Below are positions 14,828 to 22,996 of a stretch of 25,848 nucleotides of DNA, in pieces. The notes under the pieces are model-generated. The model did not search any database and had not been told where the DNA came from. It saw nothing but the letters and a program-made list of their open reading frames with translations. The stretch comes from a bacterium. Lineage in GTDB: Bacteria; Sysuimicrobiota; Sysuimicrobiia; Sysuimicrobiales; Segetimicrobiaceae. Made by a program: the position numbers and the translations under genes. The stretch's first letter is position 1; each line of letters opens with the position of its first letter. The stretch is from contig DATGHU010000009.1 in assembly GCA_035307765.1 (NCBI GenBank), forward strand, positions 1 to 25,848, given 5' to 3'.

Positions 14828-16819
14828 TCAGATGAGCGACACGATCCGCTCGCGCAGCTCGCGGACTGCGTCCGCAACCTCGGCGGCGCGCACCGGTCGC
14901 TCGCGGCCGCTGTTCGAGCCCAGCATCCGAATCAGCGCTTCGCGCATGTACGATCGAAAGCCGGGAGGCTGTGCGTCAAGCGCGGCATGGAGGGCCAGCT
15001 GCGCCTTGTCGGACCACACCGCCTCCCAGCGGTTGCGTTCGGGGCCGAACGAAAACGCCAACGCCGGGGACCGGGGCCCACGCCGCCGCGCAGAGGTTCC
15101 CTCCGTGTCCACCGCAACCCCGCTCAACACGACGCCGTAGTCGCGCACCGCCGCCTCGAGCGTCACGAGGCCGCGGCGGACGTCGCGTGCCACCGCGTCG
15201 GGGTCTCGCTCAAACGGATCGCCGTACCCCCCCCCGCCCTGCGAATAGAACGCGACGGTCTCGCCAGGCTGCAACAGCAGCTCGTCGATCTTGCCGGTGT
15301 CGCGCGACTCGCTGCCCTCACTCGTGACCGTCGCGTGGCCGAGCACGCCAGGCGCCCCGCCGAGCCGCCCCCAGGGACGAAACTGGATCCGCTCCATCCC
15401 ACGCGCCGTGAGCACCGTGTCCGGCGACAGGACGCGCAGCGCCAGCTCGATGCCCATCCCGCCGCGATATCGGCCCGGCCCGCCGGAGTCCGGCCGCAGG
15501 CCGTAGCGTTCGATCAGGATGGGCATGTCGGTTTCCAGCGTCTCGGCCGGGACGTTTCGAAGGAATCCCACACAGAAGTCCATGCCGTCGATCCCGTCGC
15601 GCATCGGACGCCCGCCCGACCCGCCGACGATCGGCTGAATTACCCCCACCCGCTGGCCGCCGGTACGCGGATCGTACATCGCGAGCAGCACGACGCAGGC
15701 CTGCCCGGCCCCGGCTGCCGGGATCTCGGACGGCAACGCCTGCCCGAGCAACCCCAGCATGACGTCCATGATCCGGATCATCGTGGCGGCCCGGACGCCG
15801 ACCGCTGCGGGCGGCTGCGGGTTCAGCATGCTCCCGCGAGGCGCGTGCGTATGCACGGGCCGCACCAGGCCGCTGTTGTACGGGATGCCGCGATCGCGCG
15901 TACGGAAGTATCGGCAGATCGTCGGGACGAACATCGCGTGGGCCTTCTGGTCGAGCGACGGCAGGTTGAACGCGCCGCGGACCTGGTGGTCCGTGCCGGT
16001 GAAGTCGAGGAAGAGCTCGCTGCCGCGGACCTCCATGCGGCAGCGCAGGCGCATCGGCGCACCGCCCCACGCGTCGCCCTCAAGGTAGTCCCAAAACTCG
16101 TACACGCCGTCCGGAATCTCTTCGATAAACTGCCGGGCGCGCCGCTCGGCCCAGTCCAGCACGCCCACGATGCCGGCCTCGACGCGGTCGAAGCCGTACC
16201 GGTCAACCAGTTGCTGCATGCGGCGTTCCGCGGTTACGACACACGCCAGCAGCGCCTTGAGATCGCCCCAGTTCTGAGTCGGGATCCGGCAGTTGTCGAG
16301 CACGAGGCGCAGGATCGCCGCGTTGAGGGCGCCGCGTTCGTAGAGCTTGACCGGGCGCAGGCGGAAGCCCTCTTGAAAGATGTCGTAGCAGGTCGGCGAG
16401 ATGCTCCCGGGGACCTTCCCTCCGACGTCGGAGCTGTGGACGAAGCAGCTCGCGAAGCACAGCAGGCGGCCATCGGCGAAGATCGGCACAATGAGGTACA
16501 GATCGGCGAGGTGCGTCACGAGCCCACCGGTCGTGTACGGATCGTTCGTCAGGACGACGTCGCCCGGGGCCCAGTCCGGAAACGCCTCGATGACGCCGCG
16601 GTGCGGTTTGCCGGGGTTGTTCGTGGTCCCAATGGTCAGCGGCGCCGCGAACACCTCGCCCTCGCGTGTCACCAGCGTCGCGCTGAAATCCCCGGTCTCC
16701 TTGACGAACACCGTGAACCCGGTCCGCAGCACGGTCGAGGCCATTTCCTCGGTGACCGCCTGGAAGCGGTTGTGGAGTATCTCGAGCAGCACGCGGTCGA
16801 CTGAGGACCCCTCCGTCAT
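14828..16819 (-). CDS. hyuB: HyuB-type hydantoinase/oxoprolinase subunit, second copy
   Basis: A 663-residue HydB-family subunit, which with HyuA carries out ATP-dependent hydrolysis of cyclic amides such as N-methylhydantoins or 5-oxoproline, or related carboxylations. Family features: FTVFVKETGDFSATLV near residue 33, SCFVHSSDVGGKVPGSI near 131, FNLPSLDQKAH, QPIVGGSGGRPMRDGIDGMD, SGGPGRYRGGMG and QGGGGYGDPFERDP near 560. A further 100 residues follow that motif. ATG at 16819 overlaps the stop of the upstream hyuB by four bases (ATGA). It is a tandem duplicate of that gene, full length and without frame breaks, so both copies are probably used. Its 3' end faces the M14 remnant on the other strand. 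Confidence 0.9.
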   Translation of the reverse strand: MTEGSSVDRVLLEILHNRFQAVTEEMASTVLRTGFTVFVKETGDFSATLVTREGEVFAAPLTIGTTNNPGKPHRGVIEAFPDWAPGDVVLTNDPYTTGGLVTHLADLYLIVPIFADGRLLCFASCFVHSSDVGGKVPGSISPTCYDIFQEGFRLRPVKLYERGALNAAILRLVLDNCRIPTQNWGDLKALLACVVTAERRMQQLVDRYGFDRVEAGIVGVLDWAERRARQFIEEIPDGVYEFWDYLEGDAWGGAPMRLRCRMEVRGSELFLDFTGTDHQVRGAFNLPSLDQKAHAMFVPTICRYFRTRDRGIPYNSGLVRPVHTHAPRGSMLNPQPPAAVGVRAATMIRIMDVMLGLLGQALPSEIPAAGAGQACVVLLAMYDPRTGGQRVGVIQPIVGGSGGRPMRDGIDGMDFCVGFLRNVPAETLETDMPILIERYGLRPDSGGPGRYRGGMGIELALRVLSPDTVLTARGMERIQFRPWGRLGGAPGVLGHATVTSEGSESRDTGKIDELLLQPGETVAFYSQGGGGYGDPFERDPDAVARDVRRGLVTLEAAVRDYGVVLSGVAVDTEGTSARRRGPRSPALAFSFGPERNRWEAVWSDKAQLALHAALDAQPPGFRSYMREALIRMLGSNSGRERPVRAAEVADAVRELRERIVSLI

Positions 16820-18822
16820 GAGCGGGCGGGTGCCGGACCTTCGGCGCGCTCCACGCCACCCATGCGCGCGTGGAGCGCGCGCACGATCTCGGCGATCCCC
16901 TCGGGCGCGGGGCAGTGCCCCCGGGCGGCCCGCGCGTCGACCTCACGCATTGTCCGGTTTTTGAGGTAGTTACGCAGCGAGAGCGGATACGCCATCAAGC
17001 TGCGGTTCAACGCCAGCTGCATCGCATCGGACCACACGGCCTCGAAGGCTTCCCGCTCCGGACCAAAGGCGTACTCGGTCTGGCGCGTCGCCCGGAGCGA
17101 TCGGAGCGCGCTGGTGGCCGCCGCGTCGACCTGCCCGTCCCGAAGCGCGACCCCGTAGTCCGCTCGCGCTGATGCCGTGGAGACGAGACCCCGGCGCACA
17201 TCCGACTCCACGAGCGCCGGATCCCGAGCGAAGGGATCACCGTAACCGCCGCCCCCCTGTGACGCGAACGTCACCGTGTCGCCTGGCTGGAGTAGCAGCT
17301 CGTCGATGCGCCCAGTCGGCGTCTCGTCGGCGGTGCCCTCGTTCTTAACCGCAGTACCGGGCTTGCCGGGGAGACCACCCAACCGGCCCCAGGGCCTGAA
17401 CTGCATGCGTTCCATGCCCCGCGCAGTCATGACGGTGTCGGGAGCGAAGATGCGCACCATGAGCTCGATCCCGCAGCCGCCTCGATAGCGACCGGGGCCC
17501 CCGGAGTCGGGCCGCAGGCCATACCGCTCGATCAGAATCGGCATGTCCGTTTCCAGCGTTTCGGCCGGGACGTTTCGAAGGTAGCCGACGGCGAAGTCCA
17601 TGCCGTCGATCCCGTCACGCATCGGCCGCCCGCCGGAGCCGCCGCAAATTGGCTGGACCACGCCGACCAAGTGCTTGCCCGTCCGGACGTCCGCCATCGC
17701 GAGCAGCACGATACACGCCTGCCCCGCACCGGCGGCAGGCAGTCGTTCCGGCTGTGCTTGGCTCAGAACCCCAATGACAACGTCCATCAACCGGATGAAC
17801 GTGGCCGCCCGCACACCCACGGCCGCGGGCGGCTCGGGGTTGAGGAGGCTGCCGAGCGGCGCGTGGTTCGTGACCATCCTCACCATCCCGGTGTTCCACG
17901 GCACCGACGGGTCCAGCGTGCGGAAGTACCGCACGAGGGACGGCACCAGCATGAAATGCCCCTGCTGGTTGCACGATGGCAGGTTGAACGCCGCGCGGAC
18001 CTGAGGATCGGTGCCCTCGAAATCCATGAACAACTCGTCACCGTGGACGACCAGTCGGCACCGCAGCCGGATCGGATATCCGCCGTCAAGGGCATCCAGG
18101 TAGTCCCAAAATGTGTATTCACCGTCCGGGATCTCCCGAATCATCGCGCGCACGAGGCGCTCCGCGTACCCCATCAGATCCTCGATCCCTTGCTCCACCT
18201 GCTCGATGCCGTAGCGGGCCACGAGCTCGTGAAGGCGGCGTTCGCCGGTGTTGAGCGACGCCATAAGCGCCTGGAGGTCGCCCAAGTTCTGCTCGGGAAT
18301 CCGGCAGTTGTCGAGGAAGATGTTGAGGATCTGCTGGTTGAGCTGGCCGCGGTCGTACAGCTTCACGGGCGCGATCCGCACGCCCTCCTGAAAGATGTCG
18401 TAGCTCGTCGGCGTGATGCTGCCCGGCACCTTGCCGCCGACGTCGGAGGAATGGACGAAGCTACATCCGAACGCGATGATCCGGCCGTCGGCGAAAATCG
18501 GCTTCACCAGGTACACATCGGCGAGGTGCGTTGAGAGGCCGGCGGTCGCATACGGATCGTTCGCGATGACGATGTCGCCCTCGTGCCACTCGGGAATCGC
18601 GGAGATCACACCCTGGCCCGGGAGGCCGAGCGACAGGCTCACGCCCGTGGACACCGGCGACCCGAACGTCTCCCCGGACGGCGACAGGAGGCACACGCCG
18701 AAGTCTGCTGTCTCCTTGACGAAAACGGTGAAGCCCGTGCGCAGCACGACGTTCGCCATCTCTTCGGAGATCGCCTGAATCCGGTTTTTGAAGATCTCGA
18801 GGAACACCGGGTCGGTCGGCAT
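16816..18822 (-). CDS. hyuB: HyuB-type hydantoinase/oxoprolinase subunit, first copy
   Basis: A 668-residue HydB-family subunit. The ATG at 18822-18820 overlaps the hyuA stop by one base (TGATG) and has GGGGAGG about eight bases upstream, so the longer upstream frame is not used. Motifs mirror the second copy: FTVFVKETADFGVCLL, CSFVHSSDVGGKVPGSI, FNLPSCNQQGH, QPICGGSGGRPMRDGIDGMD, SGGPGRYRGGCG and QGGGGYGDPFARDP. The two copies even share long stretches of DNA, for example around 15523-15563 and 17541-17581. Two HyuB proteins behind one HyuA is unusual; they could form alternative enzymes with the shared HyuA, or one mixed complex. Confidence 0.9.
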   Translation of the reverse strand: MPTDPVFLEIFKNRIQAISEEMANVVLRTGFTVFVKETADFGVCLLSPSGETFGSPVSTGVSLSLGLPGQGVISAIPEWHEGDIVIANDPYATAGLSTHLADVYLVKPIFADGRIIAFGCSFVHSSDVGGKVPGSITPTSYDIFQEGVRIAPVKLYDRGQLNQQILNIFLDNCRIPEQNLGDLQALMASLNTGERRLHELVARYGIEQVEQGIEDLMGYAERLVRAMIREIPDGEYTFWDYLDALDGGYPIRLRCRLVVHGDELFMDFEGTDPQVRAAFNLPSCNQQGHFMLVPSLVRYFRTLDPSVPWNTGMVRMVTNHAPLGSLLNPEPPAAVGVRAATFIRLMDVVIGVLSQAQPERLPAAGAGQACIVLLAMADVRTGKHLVGVVQPICGGSGGRPMRDGIDGMDFAVGYLRNVPAETLETDMPILIERYGLRPDSGGPGRYRGGCGIELMVRIFAPDTVMTARGMERMQFRPWGRLGGLPGKPGTAVKNEGTADETPTGRIDELLLQPGDTVTFASQGGGGYGDPFARDPALVESDVRRGLVSTASARADYGVALRDGQVDAAATSALRSLRATRQTEYAFGPEREAFEAVWSDAMQLALNRSLMAYPLSLRNYLKNRTMREVDARAARGHCPAPEGIAEIVRALHARMGGVERAEGPAPARS

Positions 18823-20867
18823 CACCCAACCTCCCCGACGAGGTTCCCGCCGGCGTCCGCGCGCACGCGATAGCCGGGAGGGACGAACGTCGTCGTATCG
18901 TACTGCTCGATGATGGCGGGCCCGGCGACCCACCGGTCCGCGCCGACGGCAGAGCGCTGCCGGACCACGGCGTCATGGGTCGCACCGTCGACGAACACCG
19001 CCCGCGTTTCCTCCGGGCGCTCGCCGCCGCGCCCCGCCCGCGCCAACAGGCGCGCCACCTTGGACGTCTCCCCAACCACAGTCGCGCGCAGATTGACAAA
19101 CGTGATCGGCGCCTTGGAGTCGCTCACGCCGAAAATCGAGTGATACAGTTGGTGGAACCGCCGCCCGATCGCGGTCCGGTCGCCGCGTTCGGCAGTCGGC
19201 ACGGAAACCTCGATTTCAAACGCCTGCCCCTCGTACCGCATGTCGGCGCTGTACAGGACGAAGGACGAGGCGAGTCGGATGCCCTGCGCGCTCTCTTCCG
19301 TCAGCCACTGCTGGCCCCGCCGTTCGAGCGCGCCATAGGCGGCCTCGAGATCGCCGTCGGTGAGTTGGTGGTCGCTGCGGTACAGCGTGTGGACAAAGTC
19401 GTTCCGGAGATCGGCCACGATGCAGCCGAGGGCGCACAGCGTGCCGGGCGACGGCGGGATCAGCACCTTCCCGATTCCGACCTCCCGGGCGAGAAAGAAC
19501 GCGTGCGTCGGGCCAGCCCCGCCGTAGGCGAGGAGCGTGAAGTCACGCGGGTCCACGCCCTTCCGCGCCATGAGCGGCGTGAACTGGGCGTACATGTTCG
19601 ATGTCGTCACGTCGAGAATGGCCTGCGCGACGGAGCGCGACGACAGGGAGATCCCCCGGCCGAGTTCCGTAAGGGCCTGCTCGGCGAGCGACGCTGTCAA
19701 CGGCATCTGCCCGCCGAGAAACCGGTCCGGGGCGATGATCCCGAGATGCACGTACGCGTCGGTGACCGTCGGCCACCGGCCGCCCCGCCCGTAACACGCC
19801 GGTCCGGGGTCGGCACCCGCGCTGCGCGGCCCCACCTTGAGGACGCCTGCCGCGTCCAACCATGCGATCGAACCGCCGCCCGCACCGATCGACGACACGT
19901 CGACCGCCGGCATGATCACCGGAAAGTCTCCGACCTGGTTCTCCGTGGAGTACGCGGGCTGGCCGTCGACGACGATCGCCACATCTGCGCTCGTTCCGCC
20001 CATGTCGAGTGTCACGATCCCGCCCACGCCGGCGAGGCGCGCTACGTGAGCCGCCCCGATGACACCGGACGCCGGGCCTGACAGGAGTGTCTGCACCGGC
20101 TCCTCCGCCGCGCGCGCGGCGGTCATCACCCCGCCGTTCGACTTGGTTGAGAGCACCTGGGCTCGCAGCCCGCGCCGCGCCGAGCCCCGCTCGAGGTTCC
20201 GGAAGTACCCGGCCATGCGGGCCCCGATGTACGCGTTCATCACCGCCACCAGGCAGCGCTCATACTCACGCTGTTGCGGCCACAGGTCCGCGCTCGCGCA
20301 CGCGAAAAGCGTGGGGAACTCGGCGTGGATCAGATCCCGGACCTGATGCTCGTGCTCGGGATTCTTGTACGCGTGCATGAAGCACACCGCGACCGCGGTT
20401 ACACCATCTGCCTGGAGCCGGCGGATGGCATCGCGCGCCTGCCCGAGGTCGAGCGCGCGGTGCACACGACCGTCGGCAAGCATCCGCTCGTCAATCTCCT
20501 GGACCAGGTCGCGCGGCACGAGCGGCAGTGGCTTGTCGCCGTAGAAATCGGTCGTGTTCTCGAGTCGGAGCCGGCGGATCTCGAGGATGTCGCGCAGGCC
20601 GCGCGTCACCAGCAGACCCGTCGTGGCGCCGTTCCGCTCGATCAGCGTGTTCACGCCGAGCGTGGTGCCGTGGACGAAGAGCGCGATCTCCTCGGCGGGG
20701 ACGTCCGCGTGCCGCAGATCCTCCAGGGCGTTGAAAATGGCCTCCTCCGGCGCGCCAGGGATCGAGGGCGTCTTGAGGGTCGCGGCAACCGTGCCAGCCT
20801 CGTCCGCGACCATCACATCGGTGAACGTACCCCCGATATCCACGCCGAGCCGATAGCGTCCCACCAT
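18822..20867 (-). CDS. hyuA: HyuA-type hydantoinase/oxoprolinase subunit
   Basis: The 681-residue ATP-binding subunit of the hydantoinase A/oxoprolinase family. The ATG at 20867 is preferred over one 60 bases upstream because AGGAGG lies nine bases before it and the protein then opens with GRYRLGVDIGGTFTDVMV, the usual start. Phosphate-binding motifs are DIGGTFTD at 10-17, TLGVNTLIERNGATTGLLVT near 70-90, LDMGGTSADVAIV in the middle and AYGGAGPTHAFFLAREVG near 455. The family phosphorylates the substrate amide with ATP, and HyuB completes hydrolysis. The gene heads a hyuA-hyuB-hyuB run with one- and four-base overlaps. The M24 peptidase gene is 180 bases upstream on the same strand, so both may share a transcript. 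Confidence 0.9.
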   Translation of the reverse strand: MVGRYRLGVDIGGTFTDVMVADEAGTVAATLKTPSIPGAPEEAIFNALEDLRHADVPAEEIALFVHGTTLGVNTLIERNGATTGLLVTRGLRDILEIRRLRLENTTDFYGDKPLPLVPRDLVQEIDERMLADGRVHRALDLGQARDAIRRLQADGVTAVAVCFMHAYKNPEHEHQVRDLIHAEFPTLFACASADLWPQQREYERCLVAVMNAYIGARMAGYFRNLERGSARRGLRAQVLSTKSNGGVMTAARAAEEPVQTLLSGPASGVIGAAHVARLAGVGGIVTLDMGGTSADVAIVVDGQPAYSTENQVGDFPVIMPAVDVSSIGAGGGSIAWLDAAGVLKVGPRSAGADPGPACYGRGGRWPTVTDAYVHLGIIAPDRFLGGQMPLTASLAEQALTELGRGISLSSRSVAQAILDVTTSNMYAQFTPLMARKGVDPRDFTLLAYGGAGPTHAFFLAREVGIGKVLIPPSPGTLCALGCIVADLRNDFVHTLYRSDHQLTDGDLEAAYGALERRGQQWLTEESAQGIRLASSFVLYSADMRYEGQAFEIEVSVPTAERGDRTAIGRRFHQLYHSIFGVSDSKAPITFVNLRATVVGETSKVARLLARAGRGGERPEETRAVFVDGATHDAVVRQRSAVGADRWVAGPAIIEQYDTTTFVPPGYRVRADAGGNLVGEVG

Positions 20868-21048
20868 CCGATCCGACCTCCTGTCACGACATTTCGCCGC
20901 GCCGGGCCGCGGGACGATGCGTTCCACATCGCCAAACCTGCGCCATCAAGCGCCGTGCCCTAGACATCGCTCGCTACGGCTACGTTCGGGACTGGCTCGC
21001 GCGCTCTTCAGCCTGCCGCATCCGCGGCCGCCGCGCGGGGCCGATCGA
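20868..21048 (-). other. Gap between the M24 gene and hyuA
   Basis: About 180 bases with no gene. Apart from the AGGAGG site of hyuA at its end, no clear promoter or terminator was seen, so the M24 and hyuA genes may be co-transcribed or hyuA may have its own start point here. Confidence 0.4.
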
Positions 21049-22173
21049 TTAGCCGACGCTCATCAACCCGCTGGTGTCCATCTTCGTCGTCAGTCGCTCC
21101 CCGCCGCCCTCGCTCACCCGGACGAGATCCTCTACGTGAAAGCGGCCGAGTCCCTTGAACGCGTGCAAGATCTCGACGCACATCAGCATGTTCGGTGCGA
21201 GCGTTTCTTCCTCGTATGGATTGAGAATCGGGTATTCGTGCAGCCGAAGACCGAGGCTGTGACCGATCGCATCCATCGAAAACTCGAGACCAAGCTCCTT
21301 GCCGACCGCGACGGACTCGCGGTACAGGTCGGATGCACGTCGTCCCGGCTTCATCCGCGCGATCATCTCGCGCTGCAGCGTGATGAGCTTCTGGTACGCG
21401 TCGCGCTGCGCCGCGGACGGCTCCCCGACGACCGCCATGCGCCCGAAGTCAGTGTAGTACCCGCGGAAACACCCGACCATATCCAGTCGCATGATCTGAC
21501 CCGGTCCCACTCGGCTGTCGTCCGGCACGGAGTGAGCGATCATCGTCCGCTCGGGCCCGGAAGCGAAGCTGTAGAAAGGCACCCAGTCGGCACCGCCGGC
21601 CAACAGGTTCTGCGCCAGGCGATGGGCAATCGAGCGCTCGGTCTCGCCGGCCTTGGTCGCGCGATACCCGGCCTCGACCGCTGTCTCCCAGACGGCGGCG
21701 ATCTCCGTCATGTGCCGGATCTCGTTGTTCGTCTTCACCATCCGAGACCGGTCCAACACCGTCTCGGCGTCAAGGATCTCGAGGTGGGGCAGTGCGCGCC
21801 GCAGCGCATCGGCATCCCGTCCGGGCAGATATCCCATCTCCACCCAGATCCGCCCGCGATCGAGTCCCCGCTCCTTCAACGCGCGCACTGACCCGTCGAT
21901 CGGCAGTACCGCGTGCTCGGTGTACGGCACGATCTCATCGATCCACGACTGCGTGCGGGCCGTGTGTTCGACGACCGTGCTCACGACAAAGAAAGGTGTT
22001 CCCTCACGCCGGTATACCGCGAACGCGAGCCGATCGCTGATCATTCGCTGGCTGATGATGAACACCCCGGCCAAGTGCTGCACGTTCTCGGGGGAAACCC
22101 CGATCACCGCATCCACCCCCGCCGCAGTCATGTCCTGCCGCAATCCAGTTTCGAGATACTGACGCTTCGTCAC
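21049..22173 (-). CDS. M24 family metallopeptidase (Xaa-Pro peptidase/creatinase fold)
   Basis: A 374-residue cytoplasmic protein with the two-domain layout of Xaa-Pro aminopeptidases and creatinases. The GTG at 22173 is preferred because GGAGG lies six bases upstream and the product begins MTKRQYLETGLRQDM, as in the family. The N-terminal domain (residues 1 to about 145) contains SPENVQHLAGV. The pita-bread domain has all five metal ligands: Asp231 in LDMVG, Asp242 in YYTDFGR, His305 in GHSLGLRLHEYP, Glu334 in CVEILHAF and Glu348 in HVEDLV. It is therefore a metal-dependent peptidase rather than a metal-free creatinase. Upstream of hyuA on the same strand and facing the peptide importer, it fits a role in cleaving imported peptides or amides. 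Confidence 0.88.
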   Translation of the reverse strand: MTKRQYLETGLRQDMTAAGVDAVIGVSPENVQHLAGVFIISQRMISDRLAFAVYRREGTPFFVVSTVVEHTARTQSWIDEIVPYTEHAVLPIDGSVRALKERGLDRGRIWVEMGYLPGRDADALRRALPHLEILDAETVLDRSRMVKTNNEIRHMTEIAAVWETAVEAGYRATKAGETERSIAHRLAQNLLAGGADWVPFYSFASGPERTMIAHSVPDDSRVGPGQIMRLDMVGCFRGYYTDFGRMAVVGEPSAAQRDAYQKLITLQREMIARMKPGRRASDLYRESVAVGKELGLEFSMDAIGHSLGLRLHEYPILNPYEEETLAPNMLMCVEILHAFKGLGRFHVEDLVRVSEGGGERLTTKMDTSGLMSVG

Positions 22174-22448
22174 GCTCGACCTCCTCGCCCGCGATATTCC
22201 CCGATCCCGAGCTCCTCGATCGCAGCCCGCGCTATCCTCGCCGCGACGCGCATCCCACCGGCGCATCCGCCCCGGGCCCTGCCCCGGCTCGGCGGGATGG
22301 CCGGAGCCACATCGCGTGCCGACCGCGGAGCCGAGCACCGACGCCGCAGGCGATCCGTAACCGCAGGATCAACCACGCTCCTCGGATTCGCGCCAGGGTG
22401 CATCGCCGCCTGCTCAAATGGTCCGCCGATGTCGAGCACGCGCGCCAC
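22170..22448 (-). CDS. Possible small ORF overlapping the M24 start, unknown
   Basis: An open frame of 92 codons begins at ATG 22448 (MARVLDIGGPFEQAAMHP) and ends ARIARAAIEELGIGEYRG with its TGA overlapping the M24 GTG by four bases (GTGA), the layout of translationally coupled genes. No family is recognised, and the central part is rich in Arg and Pro, as in non-coding frames. It may be the end of a decayed gene or chance. If it is not coding, the 22174-22527 interval is simply the upstream region of the M24 gene. Confidence 0.25.
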   Translation of the reverse strand: MARVLDIGGPFEQAAMHPGANPRSVVDPAVTDRLRRRCSAPRSARDVAPAIPPSRGRARGGCAGGMRVAARIARAAIEELGIGEYRGRGGRA

Positions 22449-22527
22449 CCTCGCGCGACGCTCGGATCCCGCTCCTCCGTGTTACTCTCAGAATCGGCCT
22501 CAAGCAACCAAAGATCATTGGGGCTGC

Positions 22528-22959
22528 TCAAGGCGTCGACAGAATTTTTTTCAGATAGTACTTCTTGTGGCAAATAGGGTATCCGTCGAGTACACCGATT
22601 TCCTGATAACCGAGTTTCTTGTAAAAGCTAGGTCCCTGGAAACTATGTGTCTCAAGCGTGGCGATGTTGCAACCTCTGGCAATTGCTTCGTGCTCGGCTG
22701 CGCGCATCAGTTTCGATCCAAGCCCTGTTCCTCGGAAGTCCGCCCGTACCCACACGAATCTTATATCGAGACAGCCCCCCCAGGTGTACGCGTAGATTCC
22801 AGCGATCATCTGCCCCGCGGAATCCCGCAGAAAGATCGCGAGCTCCTTGAAGTCATATATCTTCGTTTCGTCGACATTGAAAGTATCGATGCGGTCCTTG
22901 AGATATTCGACGTCCTGGTTATCGGGACTAATATCAATCCGGAATTGATGTTGATCCAT
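22528..22959 (-). CDS. GNAT family N-acetyltransferase
   Basis: A small cytoplasmic acetyltransferase of 143 residues that moves an acetyl group from acetyl-CoA to an amine; the substrate is unknown. The CoA-binding loop FRGTGLGSKL is at residues 75-84 (R-x-x-G-x-G/S form), preceded by the strand DIRFVWVRADF. The C-terminal FYKKLGYQEIG is typical of the fold. It begins at ATG 22959 next to the palindrome CCCCATGGGG (22967-22976), with no strong ribosome binding site. The gene is clearly more AT-rich than the flanking hyu and M24 genes and follows a decayed recombinase, both signs of recent transfer. Confidence 0.85.
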   Translation of the reverse strand: MDQHQFRIDISPDNQDVEYLKDRIDTFNVDETKIYDFKELAIFLRDSAGQMIAGIYAYTWGGCLDIRFVWVRADFRGTGLGSKLMRAAEHEAIARGCNIATLETHSFQGPSFYKKLGYQEIGVLDGYPICHKKYYLKKILSTP

Positions 22960-22996
22960 GATTGTACCCCATGGGGCTCTCTATGTGCGCTGGAGT

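Noticed and set aside
14819-16804. Open frame of about 660 codons on the plus strand
   Set aside because: It mirrors the second HyuB gene; composition is Arg/His/Ala-rich and no domain is recognisable.
22966-22977. Palindrome CCCCATGGGG beside the GNAT start
   Set aside because: A single short palindrome; no second half-site or known operator pattern.
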